Notes: a model not told the origin generated them from the letters alone. Counted from the stretch's first letter, positions 1-9,276 are shown. The stretch is DNA of 64,000 bases from Promethearchaeota archaeon (GCA_030603385.1 JAUVXW010000024.1:1-64000); one strand, 5' to 3'. Translations and numbers: made by a program.

Positions 1-1
1 T

Positions 2-664
2 TTTGAGGAAGAAATTTATTATAGAAAAGCTAGAGAAAAGGGGATAAATTTCATACAATATAAACTTGAGAATCCCCCTATATTAAAGAACATTAATAAT
101 AACTTAATATTAGATGTTTTTGATGTTTTAACAAGAATGAAATTTGAACTTTCTTTAGACAAGATAGTTCTTGCTTCACCCTTAATAGCATGGGAAGAAA
201 ATAAAAAATTATCTGAAATCTTAAAAGTCCCCATAGATAGCAATGGATTCTTTTTTGAAGCACATCCCAAATTAAGACCAATTGATTTCGCAACAGATGG
301 AATTTTTGTTTGTGGAACTGCTCAAAGTCCTAAAAATATAACAGAATCTATAAGTCAAGCTCTTGGAGCGGCATCCAGAGCTTTAATACCCTTAATGAAC
401 GGTAAAGCTGTTGTTGATGGTGCTACTTCATTTTTACCAGAATACAATAAAAATTTATGTAGTGGTTGTGAAGTTTGTATTACAGTTTGCCCATACAAAG
501 CAATTAATAAAAATGAAGCAGATGAGATTGAAATAACTCAAGTTCTTTGTAAAGGATGCGGAGTTTGTGGAGCTACTTGTTGTAATCATGCTATAATAAT
601 TAGACACTTTACAGATGAGCAAATTCTATCTGAAATATATGCATATGGAGGTAGAGAAGCATAA
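2..664 (+). CDS. hdrA: Heterodisulfide reductase subunit A (HdrA), C-terminal part, cut by window edge
   Basis: This is the 3' part of an HdrA-like iron-sulfur flavoprotein; the reading frame is open back to base 2, so the start lies outside the window. The visible part resembles the end of the next HdrA (1438-4455): both share a Tyr-Tyr-Arg-Lys-Ala-Arg stretch, an FATDGIFVCG-type FAD-domain motif and two C-terminal [4Fe-4S] motifs, here CSGCEVCITVC and CKGCGVCGATC. HdrA is the FAD subunit where electrons are split between ferredoxin and a disulfide or other acceptor in the cytoplasm. The stop codon overlaps the start of the MvhD-like gene by one base, so the two are translationally coupled. 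That it is a paralogue of the downstream HdrA is seen; what it pairs with is inferred. Confidence 0.88.
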   Translation, partial: FEEEIYYRKAREKGINFIQYKLENPPILKNINNNLILDVFDVLTRMKFELSLDKIVLASPLIAWEENKKLSEILKVPIDSNGFFFEAHPKLRPIDFATDGIFVCGTAQSPKNITESISQALGAASRALIPLMNGKAVVDGATSFLPEYNKNLCSGCEVCITVCPYKAINKNEADEIEITQVLCKGCGVCGATCCNHAIIIRHFTDEQILSEIYAYGGREA

Positions 665-1425
665 TGAGTTTTGAGCCAAAAATTTTAGGATTTCTGTGTA
701 ATTGGTGTTCATATGCAGGTGCTGATTTAGCTGGTGTGAGTAGGTTCCAATATCCAACAAATATTAGAGTAATAAGGATTATGTGTAGTGGTAGAGTTGA
801 TCCTAAATTTATTTTTAAAGCTCTTCAAATAGGAATCGATGGATTAATTGTAATGGGTTGCCATCTTGGCGATTGTCATTATATTGAAGGAAATTATGAG
901 GCAGAGAAAAAATTTAACATGGTTAAAAGATTTCTTAGCTTCATAAACCTTGATAATAGAGTAAGGTTAGAATGGGTTTCTGCTTCCGAAGGTAAAAGGT
1001 TTACCGAGGTTGTTAAAGATTTTACTAACCAAATTAAAGAACTTGGACCATCTCCACTCAGCGGAGATAATCCTGATAAAATCTTACTCGAAAAGTTAAT
1101 TGCAATTGAAATGGCAGCGGGTAGTGATAGAATTAGAGCGCTAGTCGGAAGACAAAGAAAAATTACAGAAGAAGAAAATGTATACGGAGAGAAAGTACTT
1201 CTAGAGAATTTTAATAATATACTCAATTCAGCAATTAAAGATGAATTTGAGCGACATCAAATATTATTATCTTTAGAAAAAGATTCCAAGTCAGTTAAGG
1301 ATTTAGCAATTGAATTAGAAATAGATCCAAGTGTTATCTTAGAACACATGTTACTATTAAAAAATCGAGGTCAAGTAGATTTTGGAGAAATTATTGGAAT
1401 TACACCAATGTTTATCAGGATGTAA
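664..1425 (+). CDS. mvhD: MvhD-like iron-sulfur subunit with C-terminal extension
   Basis: The first ~145 residues are an MvhD/FrhD-type domain: CNWCSYAGADLAG near residue 13, a CSGRVDP motif and a GCHLGDCHYIEGN motif. In hydrogenase-Hdr and Flx-Hdr complexes this [2Fe-2S] protein passes electrons to HdrA. Unlike the 149-residue paralogue at 4478-4927, this protein runs on for about 100 residues. The tail is rich in charged helices and ends in a segment that reads like a small helix-turn-helix (roughly residues 205-250). The ATG overlaps the upstream HdrA stop. The GGAGG before 1438 sits in this gene's tail and serves the next gene. Family call is firm; the role of the extension is unknown. 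Confidence 0.88.
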   Translation: MSFEPKILGFLCNWCSYAGADLAGVSRFQYPTNIRVIRIMCSGRVDPKFIFKALQIGIDGLIVMGCHLGDCHYIEGNYEAEKKFNMVKRFLSFINLDNRVRLEWVSASEGKRFTEVVKDFTNQIKELGPSPLSGDNPDKILLEKLIAIEMAAGSDRIRALVGRQRKITEEENVYGEKVLLENFNNILNSAIKDEFERHQILLSLEKDSKSVKDLAIELEIDPSVILEHMLLLKNRGQVDFGEIIGITPMFIRM

Positions 1426-1437
1426 GGAGGATAAGAT

Positions 1438-4400
1438 ATGGAAAAAATAGGAGCTGTAATGGTTGTAGGCGCTGGTATAGGTGGTTCCCAAGCCTCTTTA
1501 GATTTGGGAGATTCAGGTTTTAAAGTCTATTTAATCGAATCAACAACTAGTATCGGTGGTGTTATGGCACAATTAGATAAGACATTTCCAACTAATGATT
1601 GTGCAATGTGTATAGTAAGTCCAAAGTTAGTGGAAACAGGACGACACCAAAATGTTGATTTGAGTATTAATTGTAAAATTCTAGATGTCTCTGGAGAGGC
1701 AGGAAACTTTACGGTAAAAGTAAAAAAGAATTCTTTATTTATTAATCCAGATGTGTGTACTGGGTGTGGACAATGTGGGATTGCATGTCCAGTTGAAGCA
1801 ATTGATATGTTCAATGAGGGTTTAGCAAAATATGCTGCGACTTCCGTAAAGTACCCCCAAGCTGTCCCGCTTGTCTATGCCATCAATAAAGATATCTGCA
1901 TAGGATGTGGAGTATGCGCTGGAGTTTGTAAAGCCAAAGCCGTAGAATACGATCGAGAGGATGAAATTGTAGATATCAATGTTGGGGCTATCGTATTATC
2001 ACCTGGTTTTGATGAATTTATTCCTCCAAAAGTTAATAAATATGGTTATGGTAAATTTAAGAATGTTGTAACGAGTATTGAGTTTGAGCGTATATTAAGC
2101 GCTAGCGGTCCTTTTGCGGGAAGAGTTTTAAGACCTTCTGATGGAGACATACCAGAAAAGGTAGCTTTCCTTCAATGTGTAGGATCACGAGACTATTCGG
2201 GAGAAGGACAGCCATATTGTTCTTCCGTTTGTTGCATGTATACTGCTAAGGAAGCTGTAATTGCTCATGAACATCAACATGAAGTAAAACCCACTATTTT
2301 TAGTATGGATATTAGAGCCTATGGAAAAGACTTCGATAAATACATAATTAGAGCTCAAGAAGAATATGGTATCCGGTATATTAGGAGTCGGATTTCTTCT
2401 GTAGAAGAAAATCCCGAAACAAAAGATCTTCAACTTCGATATGAAACAGAAGATGGGAAAGTAATTGAAGAAGACTATAATATGGTGGTTTTGGGTGTCG
2501 GATTAAATCCCCCCGATGATGCGGAATATCTTGCTGAAAAATTTGGAATTGAATTAAATGAATATAAATTTGCTGCCACTGATATTTTTAATCCTGTACA
2601 GACTACGAGACCAGGTATTTTTGCATGTGGAGCATTTTCTCAGCCCAAAGACATTCCTGAAACTGTTACACAAGCAAGTGCAGCTGCTGGATGTGTGGAT
2701 CAACTTTTATATGATAAAAGAGATACCTTAATCACAGAAAAAACATTACCACCGGAGATTTTTGTGGCGGGACAACCTCCTAGAATTGGTGTCTTTGTAT
2801 GTCACTGTGGAATTAATATAGGTGGATATGTAGATGTTCCAGAAGTAACAAGATATGCAAGTACTCTTCCCAATGTAGTCATGGCGGATAGAAATTTATA
2901 TACCTGTTCTGCTGATACACAAGGGATAATAAAAGAAAAAATAGAAGAATATCATTTAAACCGTGTAATTGTTGCATCTTGCACACCAAGAACTCATGAA
3001 CCTCTATTCCAAGAGACGATACGTGAAGCAGGATTAAATAGGTACCTATTTCAAATGGCAAATATTCGCGATCAATGCTCATGGGTTCATATGAAACAAC
3101 CTAAAGAAGCTACGCAAAAAGCAAAAGACCTCGTGAGAATGGCAGTTAATAAAGCAAGGCAACTTGCTCCAATAGATAGAATAAAACTTGGTGTTACAAG
3201 GAAGGCAATGGTTATAGGTGGAGGTATTACTGGTATGGTCGCAGCCCTAAATTTTGCGAGTCAAGAAATTGAAACTCACTTAGTTGAAAGAGAAGCAAAA
3301 TTAGGAGGTTTTGCCAACCATATATATCATACACTTGAGGGTGGGGATGTTCAAGCTTATTTAGCAGACATAATTGATAAAGTAAAATCGAATAAATTTA
3401 TTCACGTTTATACTGATGCCGAAATTGAAGCCATAGGCGGATATATTGGAAATTTTAAGTCTACAGTTGCTTACGGTCCAAAGAAAGAGAGAGTAGAATT
3501 TGATCATGGCATTGTTATTGTAGCTACTGGGGCTAGTGAATATAAACCAAAAGAATTTCTTTACGGTCAAAATGATAATGTGATTTTACAATCAGAATTT
3601 GAAAAAATCCTAAATACAAATGGAAAAATCAAAGATAAGAAATCTATTGTAATGATTCAATGTGTAGGTTCTAGAAATGATGAGCATCCTTATTGTAGTA
3701 AAATGTGTTGCGCGGAGGCTATTAAAAACGCGCTATTAGTTAAAGAACTAAATCCATCAAGCGAAGTTGTAATTCTCTTTCGAGATATCAGAACCTATGG
3801 ATTTAAAGAAAAATATTATAGAAAAGCAAGGGAAGCAGGAGTTATTTTCCTTCGATATGATGAAAATAACCTTCCTGAAATTAGTACAAATGGATCTTCA
3901 TTAAAAGTGGATGTTAAGACCGCAAAAGCGGGAGACTTATCAATATCCTCAGATTTATTAGTATTAAGTGCAGGCATAGTTGCATCTCACGAGAAAAATG
4001 AAGAACTTGCTAAAATGTTAAAAGTACCTTTAAATAATGATAATTTTTATTTAGAAGCCCACGTTAAGCTTCGTCCAGTTGATTTTGCGACTGAAGGAAT
4101 ATTTGTCGCTGGAATGGCACACTGCCCAAAAACTATAGAAGACTCAATTTCACAAGCCAATGCTGCTGTTTCAAGAGCATGCACAATTCTCTCTAAAGAT
4201 GAAATTGAAGCAGAAGGTAAAACAGCTGTAATTGATATGTCTCGGTGTATCGGGTGTGGCATGTGTATAGAGAATTGTGCTTATAATGCGATAGAACTAA
4301 TTGAAGATAGAAGATTCGGCCTCGTAGCGTCTATTAATCAAGTACTATGTAAAGGATGTGGAGCATGTAGTGGGAATTGTCGATGTAGTGCCATCGATAT

Positions 4401-4455
4401 ATTAGGCTTTACTGCCGAACAAATCTTTGAAATGATAACTGGCCGTATAGGTTAA
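1438..4455 (+). CDS. hdrA: Long HdrA with two FAD-binding halves and four [4Fe-4S] motifs
   Basis: At 1005 residues this is much longer than a classical ~650-residue HdrA. Residues 1-440 form one FAD unit (VVGAGIGGSQ near residue 10, the HdrA-type FPTNDCAMCIVSPK motif near 55) with two ferredoxin-like motifs, CTGCGQCGIAC (~106) and CIGCGVCAGVC (~153). Around residue 450 a second, nearly complete HdrA starts with the classical N-terminal motif VFVCHCGINIGGYVD, followed by a second dinucleotide motif VIGGGITGM (~590). Two more cluster motifs, CIGCGMCIENC (~936) and CKGCGACSGNC (~971), close the protein. A GGAGG precedes the ATG. Such fused HdrAs are known in Flx/Hdr and related flavin-bifurcating complexes; the partner set here is inferred from the neighbouring genes. 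Confidence 0.93.
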   Translation: MEKIGAVMVVGAGIGGSQASLDLGDSGFKVYLIESTTSIGGVMAQLDKTFPTNDCAMCIVSPKLVETGRHQNVDLSINCKILDVSGEAGNFTVKVKKNSLFINPDVCTGCGQCGIACPVEAIDMFNEGLAKYAATSVKYPQAVPLVYAINKDICIGCGVCAGVCKAKAVEYDREDEIVDINVGAIVLSPGFDEFIPPKVNKYGYGKFKNVVTSIEFERILSASGPFAGRVLRPSDGDIPEKVAFLQCVGSRDYSGEGQPYCSSVCCMYTAKEAVIAHEHQHEVKPTIFSMDIRAYGKDFDKYIIRAQEEYGIRYIRSRISSVEENPETKDLQLRYETEDGKVIEEDYNMVVLGVGLNPPDDAEYLAEKFGIELNEYKFAATDIFNPVQTTRPGIFACGAFSQPKDIPETVTQASAAAGCVDQLLYDKRDTLITEKTLPPEIFVAGQPPRIGVFVCHCGINIGGYVDVPEVTRYASTLPNVVMADRNLYTCSADTQGIIKEKIEEYHLNRVIVASCTPRTHEPLFQETIREAGLNRYLFQMANIRDQCSWVHMKQPKEATQKAKDLVRMAVNKARQLAPIDRIKLGVTRKAMVIGGGITGMVAALNFASQEIETHLVEREAKLGGFANHIYHTLEGGDVQAYLADIIDKVKSNKFIHVYTDAEIEAIGGYIGNFKSTVAYGPKKERVEFDHGIVIVATGASEYKPKEFLYGQNDNVILQSEFEKILNTNGKIKDKKSIVMIQCVGSRNDEHPYCSKMCCAEAIKNALLVKELNPSSEVVILFRDIRTYGFKEKYYRKAREAGVIFLRYDENNLPEISTNGSSLKVDVKTAKAGDLSISSDLLVLSAGIVASHEKNEELAKMLKVPLNNDNFYLEAHVKLRPVDFATEGIFVAGMAHCPKTIEDSISQANAAVSRACTILSKDEIEAEGKTAVIDMSRCIGCGMCIENCAYNAIELIEDRRFGLVASINQVLCKGCGACSGNCRCSAIDILGFTAEQIFEMITGRIG

Positions 4456-4477
4456 AAAAGAATTTAGGTTAAAGAAA

Positions 4478-4927
4478 ATGACAGAAACAGTTTTGGAAAA
4501 GAAAGTTGATGAAAAATGGGAACCAAAGATCATTGCGTTCTTATGTAACTGGTGTTCTTATGCCGGGGCTGATCTGGCGGGCGTAAGTAGAATTCAATAT
4601 CCTCCAAATATAAGAATTGTTAGAGTTCCCTGTTCTGGAAGGGTGAACCCTTATTTTATTATAAAGAGTTTAACGGACGGATGGGATGGCGTAGTAGTTT
4701 CAGGTTGTCATCCTGGTGATTGCCATTATATCAGCGGAAATTTAGTTGCTCGAAGGCGTTTTGCTATATTAAAAGAACTCTTAGAATTTTTTGGGATTGA
4801 ACCCGGAAGAGTTAATTTTATGTGGGCATCTGCGGCTGAAGGAGAACGCTTTGCTGTGTTGATTAGGAAAGCTACGAAAATTGTTAAGGAATTAGGACCA
4901 AATACAAAATTTCAAAAGGAGTGGTAA
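4478..4927 (+). CDS. mvhD: MvhD/FlxD-like [2Fe-2S] subunit
   Basis: This is a stand-alone MvhD of 149 residues, the usual length. It carries CNWCSYAGADLAG near residue 27, PCSGRVNP and GCHPGDCHYISGN. By family it mediates electron transfer between the input module (hydrogenase or an NAD(P)H/Flx module) and HdrA. It lies 22 bases after the long HdrA and 3 bases before the FlxB-like gene, so it belongs to the same transcript. In bacterial flx-hdr operons the equivalent gene is flxD. The close similarity to the first ~145 residues of 664-1425 shows that an hdrA-mvhD pair was duplicated in this locus. Confidence 0.92.
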   Translation: MTETVLEKKVDEKWEPKIIAFLCNWCSYAGADLAGVSRIQYPPNIRIVRVPCSGRVNPYFIIKSLTDGWDGVVVSGCHPGDCHYISGNLVARRRFAILKELLEFFGIEPGRVNFMWASAAEGERFAVLIRKATKIVKELGPNTKFQKEW

Positions 4928-4930
4928 GAA

Positions 4931-5941
4931 ATGGGTATTGAAACAGAAAACAAAGAAATTGAAGACTCGATGAGAGATGAGGCTAAGAAGTTACTTAGTG
5001 AGAATCAAGTAGATGTTGTAATTGGATATTCTCAAGGTACTGTGCCTTTAAATTCCACCATGGTTATTATTAGGAAAGAAGAGGACGTAGACAAGTTAAT
5101 CTGGAATAATTTATGCTATATTAATTTAGCAAGATATTTAGCCCCATTAATGCCCCAACTTTGTGATTCAGAGGGAAAACCTTTGAAAATTGGGATTGTT
5201 GCTAAAGGTTGTGTTGGTAGGGCAATAAACATGCTAGCTGTGGAGAAACAGATAAATCTAGAAAACATTAAGATGATTGGGATTAATTGCAATGGAAATG
5301 TTAACAGAAGTAAAATTGATTTGGAAATAGGGGAAAAAGAGATTCTTGATGTCTCTGTATCTGGAGATGATATCATCGTGAAGGGAAAAGATTGGGAGAA
5401 GAAATTTCCCTATGATCAATATATTAATGAATTATGTAAGGTTTGTCAAGTAAAATCCCCTTCAGCTACTGGAGAAACATGTGTAGGTGAATGTCAGGAA
5501 ATAGAATCTATACACGATGAATTTGCGGATATTGATGATTTTGAATCAAAAACCACTGAGGAGAAATGGGAAGAAATTAAGAGTTCTTTAGAAGTTTGTA
5601 CTTTATGTTATTCATGCCGTCAAGCCTGTCCAGTTTGCTATTGCAACCTCTGCTTTGTAGATCAAAATTTACCTATATGGTTTGGAAAAACTACTGAATA
5701 CACTGATATATTCACATTTCATTTAATCCGCGCAACACATATAGCGGGTAGGTGTGTAGCATGTGGAGCATGTTCATCAGTATGTCCAGTTGGTATTGAC
5801 CTAAATATTATCACGAGGAAATTGGAGAAAATTGTGAAAGAAAGGTTTGATTTTACATCAGGTCTTAATGCAGAAACTCTCCCTCCTATGATGGATTTCA
5901 AAATGGAAGATGAACAAGAATTTATGTTGGAGGAAGATTAA
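4931..5941 (+). CDS. FlxB-like iron-sulfur protein of the Hdr electron-transfer complex
   Basis: The 336-residue protein has an N-terminal ~170-residue domain resembling the beta subunits of F420-hydrogenase and formate dehydrogenase, with IGIVAKGCVGRA near residue 80. A Cys-rich region (CKVCQ, CVGEC) follows, then a ferredoxin-type part with CTLCYSCRQACPVC near residue 223 and CVACGACSSVC near 275. Position between an MvhD and an HydB/AsrA-like gene, with an FAD subunit after it, matches FlxB of flxABCD-hdrABC operons. It is probably a soluble cytoplasmic electron carrier subunit. The ATG is preceded by GGAGTGG. The FrhB resemblance of the N-terminus is by eye only, so whether it binds a flavin or F420 is open. 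Confidence 0.75.
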   Translation: MGIETENKEIEDSMRDEAKKLLSENQVDVVIGYSQGTVPLNSTMVIIRKEEDVDKLIWNNLCYINLARYLAPLMPQLCDSEGKPLKIGIVAKGCVGRAINMLAVEKQINLENIKMIGINCNGNVNRSKIDLEIGEKEILDVSVSGDDIIVKGKDWEKKFPYDQYINELCKVCQVKSPSATGETCVGECQEIESIHDEFADIDDFESKTTEEKWEEIKSSLEVCTLCYSCRQACPVCYCNLCFVDQNLPIWFGKTTEYTDIFTFHLIRATHIAGRCVACGACSSVCPVGIDLNIITRKLEKIVKERFDFTSGLNAETLPPMMDFKMEDEQEFMLEED

Positions 5942-5957
5942 AAAGGTGAACTAAAGA

Positions 5958-7019
5958 ATGGAACAAAAAATATTAAAGAAGGATGAAATTGGAAAATTAT
6001 ATAAAGAATTCGAGAGTGAGTATAATTTTTATGCTCCGATTAACCAAAAAGGAAACATAGTTTTTGAGAAGATCGAAAATCCTGAAGATATTGTACTTGA
6101 TTACTTAAATTCCAAGATTCCACCAAAAACAGTATTATTTCCACAAATGGAAGTATTATTTGAATACACTTTAGACGAAAAAGATGTTGAAATCACTGAT
6201 AGACAAGATTTAGATCAAAAAATATTGATATTTGGAATCCGCCCTTGTGATGCATATAGTTTTGAATTAATGGCCAATTTCTTTTCATTTCACGGAAACT
6301 GGGAAGATGAGATCTATTTAAAGAAAAAAGAAAATACAACACTTATTGGAATTGGATGTAATAGTCCAAGAACTACATGTTTTTGTACATCTGTAGGGGG
6401 AAACCCTTTTAACAAGGAGAACATGGATGTATTTTTGACAGATTTAGGGGAAACATATTTGGTTGAAGGTATCAGTGAAAAGGGTAAGGAGATTGTTAAG
6501 AAATTATCATGGCTCTCTGATGCCGCTGATAAAGATGTGAAAAAATCTCAAGAATTAGCCAAACAAGCTGAAGAATCAATAGTTACAAAGATGGATACTG
6601 ATAAAATCGTAAGCAACTTAGAAACAAGTTTTGAACATCCCATATGGGAGGAGATCAGTGAATCATGTATAGGATGTGGTTCTTGTGCTTATTTATGTCC
6701 AACATGTACCTGTTTTGATGTCATAGATGAAACAGACCAGTACAATAACCGAGGTAGAAGAATTAGAATCTGGGATACCTGTCAGTCATGTCTCTACACG
6801 CTTGAAACGAGTGGACATAACCCTCGAAATACTAAAATCCAACGATGCCGTAATAGAATAATGCATAAGTTCAGTTATTATCCTACGAATTATGACTTAT
6901 TGGGCTGTGTAGGATGTGGTAGATGTATTACTGTATGTCCAGCTAACAATGATCTTCGAACAATATTAAGTAAAATAGAAAAAATAGAAAAAGAGGAGGA
7001 TGAGAAAGTAGTTGCCTAA
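5958..7019 (+). CDS. FlxC/HydB/AsrA-like iron-sulfur subunit
   Basis: The 353-residue protein matches the family of sulfhydrogenase beta (HydB) and anaerobic sulfite reductase A (AsrA). The N-terminal half has the typical FGIRPCDAYSFEL and GCNSPRTTCFC motifs. The C-terminal third has two [4Fe-4S] motifs, CIGCGSCAYLCPTC (~236) and CVGCGRCITVC (~316), with a CQSC between them. In relatives these proteins relay electrons from an FAD/NAD(P)H subunit. The following gene encodes just such a subunit, with its TTG start overlapping this stop by 8 bases. That fits FlxC of Flx-Hdr systems. No nickel hydrogenase large subunit is in view, so NAD(P)H rather than H2 is the likely partner of this module. 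Confidence 0.8.
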   Translation: MEQKILKKDEIGKLYKEFESEYNFYAPINQKGNIVFEKIENPEDIVLDYLNSKIPPKTVLFPQMEVLFEYTLDEKDVEITDRQDLDQKILIFGIRPCDAYSFELMANFFSFHGNWEDEIYLKKKENTTLIGIGCNSPRTTCFCTSVGGNPFNKENMDVFLTDLGETYLVEGISEKGKEIVKKLSWLSDAADKDVKKSQELAKQAEESIVTKMDTDKIVSNLETSFEHPIWEEISESCIGCGSCAYLCPTCTCFDVIDETDQYNNRGRRIRIWDTCQSCLYTLETSGHNPRNTKIQRCRNRIMHKFSYYPTNYDLLGCVGCGRCITVCPANNDLRTILSKIEKIEKEEDEKVVA

Positions 7020-7851
7020 TCCGTATATTCCTTATCTAACTAGAGTTAAATCGATAGTTGGGGAAAATAAAGCCAATGATATAAAAACTATCGAGTTAGA
7101 ATTTAAAAATGAGGAAGATTACAAGAAATTTGATTATATTCCAGGACAATTTGCCGAAATTAGTGTAATTGGAAAGGGAGAATGCCCTATAGGGATTGCT
7201 TCTTCTCCAACTGAGGAGGGGACAATTAAATTCACGATAAAAAGGATGGGAACCGTTACTTCTGCGTTTCATGGTAGTGAACTTGGAGATATCATTGGAG
7301 TAAGAGGGCCTTGCGGAAATGGTTGGCCAGTTGAAGATATGAAGGGAAAGAACATCGTGGTTATTGGTGGAGGTTTTGCATTCTCAACATTACGATCACT
7401 GGTATTATATTTACTTGATGAGAAGCATAGAAAAGATTATGGAGATATTACTGTAATTTACGGAAACCGAGATCCTGGAGAAGTCCTATATACAGATGTA
7501 TTAGACGAATGGAAAAAAAGAGACGATATTAAAGTAGTTTTGACAATTGATCGTGAAGCGGAAGGATGGACCGAAGAAGTAGGATTTGTCGCACCCATTG
7601 TTAAAAAAGTGTCTCCAAAATCCGATAATGGAGTCGCAGTCATCTGTGGACCTCCAATAATGATTAAAACTACAATCGCTGTCATGGAAGAACTAAATTG
7701 GGGCCCGGAACAGATTCTCAATTCACTAGAGGCGAGAATGAAGTGTGGGATAGGAAAATGCGGGCGCTGTAATATCGGAAACAAGTTTATATGTACTGAC
7801 GGACCAGTTTTTTCTCTTGCTGAGCTCAAGGAACTGCCTGATGAATATTAA
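7012..7851 (+). CDS. FlxA/HydG/AsrB-like FAD and NAD(P)H-binding subunit
   Basis: This 279-residue ferredoxin-NADP reductase-type protein has an FAD-binding beta barrel (YIPGQFAEIS near residue 42, then PIGIASSPTEEG). A pyridine-nucleotide domain follows, with VVIGGGFAFSTLRSL near 118 and ICGPPIMIKTT near 210. The C-terminal Cys cluster (CGIGKCGRC then C) is typical of the [2Fe-2S] site of this family. It would oxidise or reduce NAD(P)H for the Hdr complex. The start is TTG, chosen because GAGGAGG lies about 11 bases upstream and the reading frame has no better start. It is the last gene of the operon, followed by a T-rich tract. Confidence 0.87.
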   Translation: MPNPYIPYLTRVKSIVGENKANDIKTIELEFKNEEDYKKFDYIPGQFAEISVIGKGECPIGIASSPTEEGTIKFTIKRMGTVTSAFHGSELGDIIGVRGPCGNGWPVEDMKGKNIVVIGGGFAFSTLRSLVLYLLDEKHRKDYGDITVIYGNRDPGEVLYTDVLDEWKKRDDIKVVLTIDREAEGWTEEVGFVAPIVKKVSPKSDNGVAVICGPPIMIKTTIAVMEELNWGPEQILNSLEARMKCGIGKCGRCNIGNKFICTDGPVFSLAELKELPDEY

Positions 7852-7871
7852 AATCGTTTAAAAAGTAGTTA

Positions 7872-7911
7872 TACTATTTTTATTGTTATTTTTTCTTTTT
7901 CTTATTTTCTT
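7872..7911. terminator. T-rich tract between convergent genes
   Basis: After the Flx operon the + strand carries runs of T and TC (ttttta, ttttttc, ttttctttc) over about 40 bases before the convergent MFS gene ends. Archaeal termination commonly uses such T-tracts without a hairpin. The tract overlaps the last codons of the MFS gene, so it can only be the operon's terminator. Assignment rests on composition and position only. Confidence 0.4.
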
Positions 7912-9185
7912 TCATATGATTCCGCTATATGTGGAATTAAAAGATATACTGCTGCTAGATACAAGGGTATCAAGGATAGTTCAACGAAAATTGATATTAT
8001 AAAAGGAAATTGGGGGCTAATAAGATCCATGACTATTCCTCCTAAAAGTGGTCCAATTACGGCGCCTAAAAATGCAAAAAAATCACCGACTCCAAAAATC
8101 TTCCCCCTATGTTCAGTAGAAATTCTACTATATAAGTTTTGGAAAATCAAACCAGCAGACATCCCAATGGCCATATCAAACAATAAAAGAAACGAAAAAG
8201 TCCATATGTTAGCGGCATTAATTAAAAACCAAGTCATTAAAGCACCTAATAAACTAGTTACTGTTATTCCTACTAATGGGTGAAGTTTATCGACTAAAAC
8301 ACCTAATTTAGGAGCAAGAAGAGTTGCTAACAATCCAGTTGGCAGGTATGCCCAAACAACTAGATTGATGTTACTTTCTATATTTTTTAATATATAGAGA
8401 TTTAAATATGGTCTGGCAATGTTTCCATTAATACTTCCTAAAAAAAGAAGAGCAATCAAAAACATCGCCCCAATAATCATTGATGGTGAAGTAAAGACTT
8501 TTTTTTTTTGAGATTTATCATTTGATATATTATTAATATCCTCATTATCTAACTTATAAAACTTAATAGATTCATCTACTTTACGGTAAAAGATTATTCC
8601 TGCTATAAAATTTGCGATCCCATATATCGGAATGGCGCCATAGATGACTATAGGATTATTTGTGAAGGCACTTGTAACCATTAAAAGAGTAAATCCAAAT
8701 ACACCCCCTATAATTTGACCTACTGCGTTTATGGAATCTCTCTTTCCATATGCTTGAGAGCGGTGATCCTTACTTGATTTCTCAGCAACAAACATATTAA
8801 AGGGAACCCAAAAAATACCTGCCATATGCCCTAAAATGAAATATCCAATCCCTAAAAGTAAAATATGGTTAGTAATAAACGAGGCATAAATAATAAAATA
8901 AGAAATTGCTCTCCCAAATGATCCTATTAAAACAAGAGAAGTTCTTGATTCTATACGATCAGCAATAAATCCTATATAAAAGCCACTTATCATACGACCT
9001 ATAACATTAGCCACGAAAATTAAACCAATTTGGAAGTAAGAAGCACCCATGTTTTCTTGGGCAATAATACTAATCCAAAAACCTAAGAAAAAGAAACCTA
9101 AACTATTTAAGATGATGATCGTTAACATTTGATTGTAATCGCTGGTAAAGCGATTCTCATCTATCTTAAATAATCTAAATTTCAT
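7902..9185 (-). CDS. MFS transporter, 12 membrane segments
   Basis: The 427-residue protein is very hydrophobic with about twelve predicted membrane helices in two bundles. A charged cytoplasmic loop rich in Asn, Lys and Asp lies in the middle (about residues 205-235). The segment GFYIGFIADRIESRTSL after the second helix is a form of the MFS loop 2-3 signature, G-x-x-x-D-R. An equivalent LVDKLHP segment lies in the second half. The substrate cannot be told. It stands alone, convergent to the Flx operon and about 90 bases from the next gene on its strand. Confidence 0.85.
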   Translation of the reverse strand: MKFRLFKIDENRFTSDYNQMLTIIILNSLGFFFLGFWISIIAQENMGASYFQIGLIFVANVIGRMISGFYIGFIADRIESRTSLVLIGSFGRAISYFIIYASFITNHILLLGIGYFILGHMAGIFWVPFNMFVAEKSSKDHRSQAYGKRDSINAVGQIIGGVFGFTLLMVTSAFTNNPIVIYGAIPIYGIANFIAGIIFYRKVDESIKFYKLDNEDINNISNDKSQKKKVFTSPSMIIGAMFLIALLFLGSINGNIARPYLNLYILKNIESNINLVVWAYLPTGLLATLLAPKLGVLVDKLHPLVGITVTSLLGALMTWFLINAANIWTFSFLLLFDMAIGMSAGLIFQNLYSRISTEHRGKIFGVGDFFAFLGAVIGPLLGGIVMDLISPQFPFIISIFVELSLIPLYLAAVYLLIPHIAESYERK

Positions 9186-9276
9186 TAAATTCTGAAATTA
9201 TGGATTAAATTTATGGTTTTATAAAAGAAGAGTCTTACTTTTATGTAAAAACTGAACGGTAAGGAAAGTTTAGCAG

